Of a stretch of 64,000 nt of DNA, positions 60,728 to 64,000 are shown piece after piece (the first letter of the stretch is position 1; every line of letters begins with the position of its first letter). Position numbers and translations under genes: made by a program. The stretch comes from Ustilaginoidea virens. Taxonomy: Eukaryota; Ascomycota; Sordariomycetes; Hypocreales; Clavicipitaceae. Below the pieces are notes generated by a model. It saw only the letters and a list, made by a program, of their open reading frames with translations. It was not told the DNA's origin and did no database searches. The DNA lies in contig NC_057320.1 of NCBI RefSeq assembly GCF_000687475.1, positions 1,736,001 to 1,800,000 of the forward strand. The letters run 5' to 3'.

Positions 60728-62632
60728 TCATCGTATGATACCCCAGTTAGCCAATGTGCCTCTCGCGCCTTCCCCTTCCTCACGACTTCCAGAGCGGCGA
60801 CCGAAGATGGACCAGAATCGTAGCGTCTCGTCGCCAGCACCAGTGACAACTACACGACCGTCCGGGCTCATTGCCAGATAGAGAACACGATATGTATGCC
60901 CAGTCAGACTCGCGACCTGCGTCATGGACGGATATTTCCAGACCACGATCTGATTCTGACTGTATCCGTGCGTCGAGACGATCTCGTTCGAGTTCTTGGA
61001 CCACGCAAGGTTGCAGACCTGACTACCCGTGTCAATTTCGTTGATGACGCTTCCCTTGACCGTGTCGTGAAAGATGATGCGTCTGTCGGCCGTTCCTCCG
61101 CCCGAGGCTAGTAGCCCACGTTGATGGGGAGACCAAGAGATTGCCTTGACAGCTGCAGTGTGATCAGAGAATTTCCACAACGGCGATTCCGACAGCTTGT
61201 CCCAAACCATCAACTTGTTGTCGTTCCCTCCACTTGCAAGTTGACCGTCCTCGCAGTTCCATTTCAGTCCGCAAACCTCTTGCTTGTGTCCCACCAGCTT
61301 TCTGAGCCATTGGTCTGGAGCCCGAACGTCCCTGTGATATATGAGTCTGTCTCGAGAGCCCGAGGTGAGGATGTGGGTATTCCAGGCCAACGATCCAACT
61401 CGAGCTGTATGCCCAGTCATTGTTCGCAACCTCCTCGTCTTTTCCGCATCCCAGATTTGTACCAAGCCTTTACCTGTGCCGATCGCGAGATGCGTGCCTT
61501 TTTGTATCCAAGAAACGCTTGTCACAGTATCGTCTTCCAGCGTACACAACTTGCTCACCTTGCTAGTCTGAGCATTCCACATGTACACGCTTGATCCAAG
61601 TCCGACTCCGAGGACGTTGGCGCTACCCCAGTCCACCAAGTTCAGATAAAAGTCATCGGCCAGTTCTGGAGCATCCAGAACTTTGTACGGTACTTTGCTA
61701 ACAGCCCGCGGTTGCCGCCGAGGGCTGAGGAGCATCTGCTGGCTTCCGAACCTCACGGGCGATAGGCTATAGATTTCTGCTGTGGTATCCAAGTTTGGCC
61801 CGTGCCGGCTCTGGGGTGTTTTTGAGGGAGTGAGATGCCCGGCCACATCAGTATGGCGTCGTGGAGACATGTATGAAAAGAGATTTTTGTGCGGTGTGGA
61901 TGGCGTCAAGGAAGAAGAGGGCAGAGAGGTGGCGGGTTTGCTATTCGGCGGGGTTTGAGCTCTGGTTACATCATGAGCCCGTGCCATCGACATGTTTCTG
62001 ACGGTGCTGTCTGGTAACAGATTCGAAGCATTCGATGATTGAGGAACAGAGTTTTCAAATAGCTCGGCCCGAAGGAGAGTCGAGAAGGTCCGGTTTGCTT
62101 CTTCGGCTATGTGGAAGGCATCAGAGTTAGCGTCGTTTGATGAGCCTTGGTTTGGAAGGGGATCGAGTAGTATGGCAAACAGACTTTTTTGAAAATGCAG
62201 TTCTCCATGAGGAGTTCGCTTCTTCTGCCTTGAGGGAGTCGTGGGAGACCCATCTTCATGCAGCAAACTAAAGCTAGCTTGAAGATCTTGACCAGACCGT
62301 GTAGGAATAAATCTAGGCAGAATTAGTCTCCACACCAAACACAACGAAAAACCAGCGAACATGGTGGGGATGATGCACCTGTCGCCGTTTATTCTCTGTC
62401 GCTTTCTGTGCGGACTTGCAGCCGGCGTGCTGTCACGGTGTGGCGGTTGAAATTCTCGTAGCAGGGCGCGATCGACGGCTTCTGCATGTAGAGCGGGCAC
62501 CGGCAGTACGTCATTAGCCGTCACCCTCCTGCTGGTTCTTCTGGTCGAGTCGCTTCCGAGCACGCGTTTCGACTCGGACCGGCGCCTCTCCGCAGCGGGG
62601 GGGGGTGTGATGGCGCGGACTGAATTCGACAT
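60728..62632 (-). CDS. CDH1: Cdh1/Hct1/Fizzy-related APC/C activator
   Basis: WD40 co-activator of the anaphase-promoting complex that selects mitotic cyclins and other substrates in late mitosis and G1. Exons on the minus strand: 62,632-62,379 and 62,312-60,728; the 66-bp intron (62,378-62,313) has an ACTAAT branch site. Removal of it restores the C-box D-R-F-I-P-T-R at about residues 84-90; total 612 residues. The N-terminal part has many S/T-P sites (T-P-S-R, S-P-R-R, L-T-P-S), expected for CDK control. Seven WD repeats follow from about residue 310 to near the end, and the protein ends G-I-I-R, the IR tail that binds the APC/C. The pairing of C-box, WD40 and IR tail separates it from other WD proteins; F-S-L-L-H-E after the C-box favours Cdh1 over Cdc20. 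Confidence 0.95.
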   Translation of the reverse strand: MSNSVRAITPPPAAERRRSESKRVLGSDSTRRTSRRVTANDVLPVPALHAEAVDRALLREFQPPHRDSTPAASPHRKRQRINGDRCIIPTMFAGFSLCLVWRLILPRFIPTRSGQDLQASFSLLHEDGSPTTPSRQKKRTPHGELHFQKSLFAILLDPLPNQGSSNDANSDAFHIAEEANRTFSTLLRAELFENSVPQSSNASNLLPDSTVRNMSMARAHDVTRAQTPPNSKPATSLPSSSLTPSTPHKNLFSYMSPRRHTDVAGHLTPSKTPQSRHGPNLDTTAEIYSLSPVRFGSQQMLLSPRRQPRAVSKVPYKVLDAPELADDFYLNLVDWGSANVLGVGLGSSVYMWNAQTSKVSKLCTLEDDTVTSVSWIQKGTHLAIGTGKGLVQIWDAEKTRRLRTMTGHTARVGSLAWNTHILTSGSRDRLIYHRDVRAPDQWLRKLVGHKQEVCGLKWNCEDGQLASGGNDNKLMVWDKLSESPLWKFSDHTAAVKAISWSPHQRGLLASGGGTADRRIIFHDTVKGSVINEIDTGSQVCNLAWSKNSNEIVSTHGYSQNQIVVWKYPSMTQVASLTGHTYRVLYLAMSPDGRVVVTGAGDETLRFWSIFGRRSGSREEGEGARGTLANWGIIR

Positions 62633-63901
62633 TGGTGCTGGCCTCGGGCGGGTGGTGAGATGCGTGGGCGGAGAGATGCGTGGAGAGGAGCCAACGTCTC
62701 CAGGTGTGGCAGGTGAGCAAAGTTAATCTTTCATCCAGCTCTTGGAAGTACAGGAGTTTGGCTGTCCCATGGACGTCGATGAAGATGGCGTGATGAGCGG
62801 CAGATTCCTGAAGCCAGACTCGGTGGTTTGCGGTTGAGGCTGAGGCAGAGTGGGGGGGGGGGGGGGGGGGGGGGGGGGAAGGTAGCGGTTATCCAATTGC
62901 GATGAATAAAGAAGCTGATGTTTGAGATGTGGGAGGTGAAGCCTCATTGATGGGCTTTCGGCGATGGCTCGTCGTCCGTTGTATCCGTGCGTTCCCAAGG
63001 TTTGGGGCCGTTCCAAAGCAAGAGGCGGACCAAGCAGAATGAAGTAAACTGGGATTGGATGAGCCACGGTCCAAACAAACAGCGCGCAGAATATCCGCAA
63101 TGACGACGGCGGATAAGACAAGCGATCAGGCCAGCGTCGATAAAGAAGAGGGAAAGGAAAAAAAAAAAAATTAACGGGCGACGGCTGAGGCCGAGCTGGC
63201 TGCGGATAGAGTTGATGCCACCGGTCTGTTCTGAAGGTCAGGCATGGAGACAAGGGAGGCCATTCCTCAGCGAGTCTGGAGGGGGGGGGGGACTTGACTG
63301 CGAGCGAGTGGGCGGTGGGCGGTGGGCCCTGGTGTCCCAGGGTGGGTGGCGCTGTTGGCAGCGGGAGCAACATGTTGACTGCAGAGTCCAGACTGCAGAC
63401 CACATGCAGCGAGCGACCCAGACTGCAACAACCAGTTGTTGACTGCACAGTGCAGAGGCCCCTCGGCTGTCCTGGTGACGACTCCGACTCCTGAGCTGAG
63501 CCCCCGAAGGCCTGCCCCAAGACCTGGTGCCGTGCCCAACCCAACCAGACGCCAAACTGGTTACGCACATGCAGTGCACCAGACACTAACCCGTTCCCCA
63601 CGTACCAGACGTGTAGTGACGAGCGCATCCCTGCCAATCATCCTTGTTTTTGTTTTGATTTCTGCCATTCTCTAGATTTTTCATGGTGTTTTCTCATCAC
63701 CCTCCGCGATAAAAGTCGCATCAACAACAAGACCAGGTTATCCGTACATACTACTCCGTACTCCGTATAGGCCATCTCGCCACTCGCAGTATTCCTCCAT
63801 CGACCAGGGCAGGTACCGCGGAACCTACCTGTTGTGTTGACCTGAGGTGACAGATACCAAAGGTATTCTCGTGCCGCTTCGCTTCCCTGGCTTACCTCGC
63901 C
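62633..63901. other. CDH1 upstream region with G-run
   Basis: About 1.3 kb. It holds a run of 27 G at 62,852-62,878, a 10-G run near 63,283 and an A-run near 63,160-63,170. The doublet tactccgtactccgtat at about 63,752-63,767 resembles motifs common in intergenic DNA of these fungi. A 304-codon frame on the minus strand depends on the G-run and is not accepted. It probably holds the CDH1 promoter and 5' UTR and the promoter of a gene to the right. Confidence 0.5.
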
Positions 63902-64000
63902 ATGTCTGGTCCAACTCGTAAAAGAGCTTCGCATTCCTACCCGAGTTGTCCCGTATCGCTCGACGGTTCTTCGCATCATCCCGACAGGTACTGCAATATT
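63902..64000 (+). CDS. Possible first exon of a gene running off the window
   Basis: An ATG in good context (cgccATGTC) opens a frame that stays open to the last base, M-S-G-P-T-R-K-R-A-S-H-S-Y-P. A possible donor (cag/gtactg) lies at 63,987-63,988. No domain can be recognised in so short a piece. It may equally be chance. Confidence 0.22.
   Translation, partial: MSGPTRKRASHSYPSCPVSLDGSSHHPDRYCNI

Noticed and set aside
62723..63637. 304-codon frame on the minus strand upstream of CDH1
   Set aside because: Its length depends on the 27-G run (a Pro run in translation); it has no domain and biased low-complexity content.

Overview
The window looks like a chromosome segment of a filamentous ascomycete. 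The five host genes have short introns (58-122 bp) with GT..AG borders and CTAAC/CTGAC-type branch sites. They lie beside blocks of transposons that carry the mark of repeat-induced point mutation (RIP): TpA is abundant, CpA and TpG are scarce, CpG is kept, and stops fall where CAG, CAA or TGG codons would be expected. The protein sequences suggest Sordariomycetes, perhaps Hypocreales; this placement is by recognition only.

Layout. 1-15,961 is a RIP-damaged nest: a minus-strand LINE (LINE1) split by a plus-strand LINE (LINE3), both inside the 3' part of a gypsy element (gypsy1), which sits in a copia element (copia-B2); B2 also carries a solo LTR of another copia family. 16.9-25.9 kb is an island of three plus-strand genes: SMC1 (cohesin ATPase), TFA1 (TFIIE alpha subunit) and POL4 (family X DNA polymerase). 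25.87-58.09 kb is a second nest. In it a damaged copia (C) holds a younger, internally deleted copia (A), and copia-B1 holds a complete chromodomain gypsy (gypsy2), itself split by a 6.8-kb LINE (LINE2). Remnants of a third gypsy and two solo gypsy LTRs complete it. From 58.4 kb host sequence returns with GPC1 (glycerophosphocholine acyltransferase, plus) and CDH1 (APC/C activator, minus), convergent, and possibly the first exon of one more gene at the right edge.

The host genes are housekeeping: cohesion and cell cycle (SMC1, CDH1), transcription initiation (TFA1), end-joining or gap repair (POL4), lipid remodelling (GPC1). They do not form one pathway. The most informative content is the transposon stratigraphy. 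Target-site duplications define at least four insertions exactly: LINE3 in LINE1, LINE2 in gypsy2, gypsy2 in copia-B1, and copia-A in copia-C. Catalytic residues of the elements have been changed by G-to-A or C-to-T, and element A is a non-autonomous derivative with an intact half-tRNA-type primer site and a 603-codon fused reading frame made by deletions, at least one of them in frame. I saw no tRNA, rRNA, CRISPR array or secondary-metabolite cluster.
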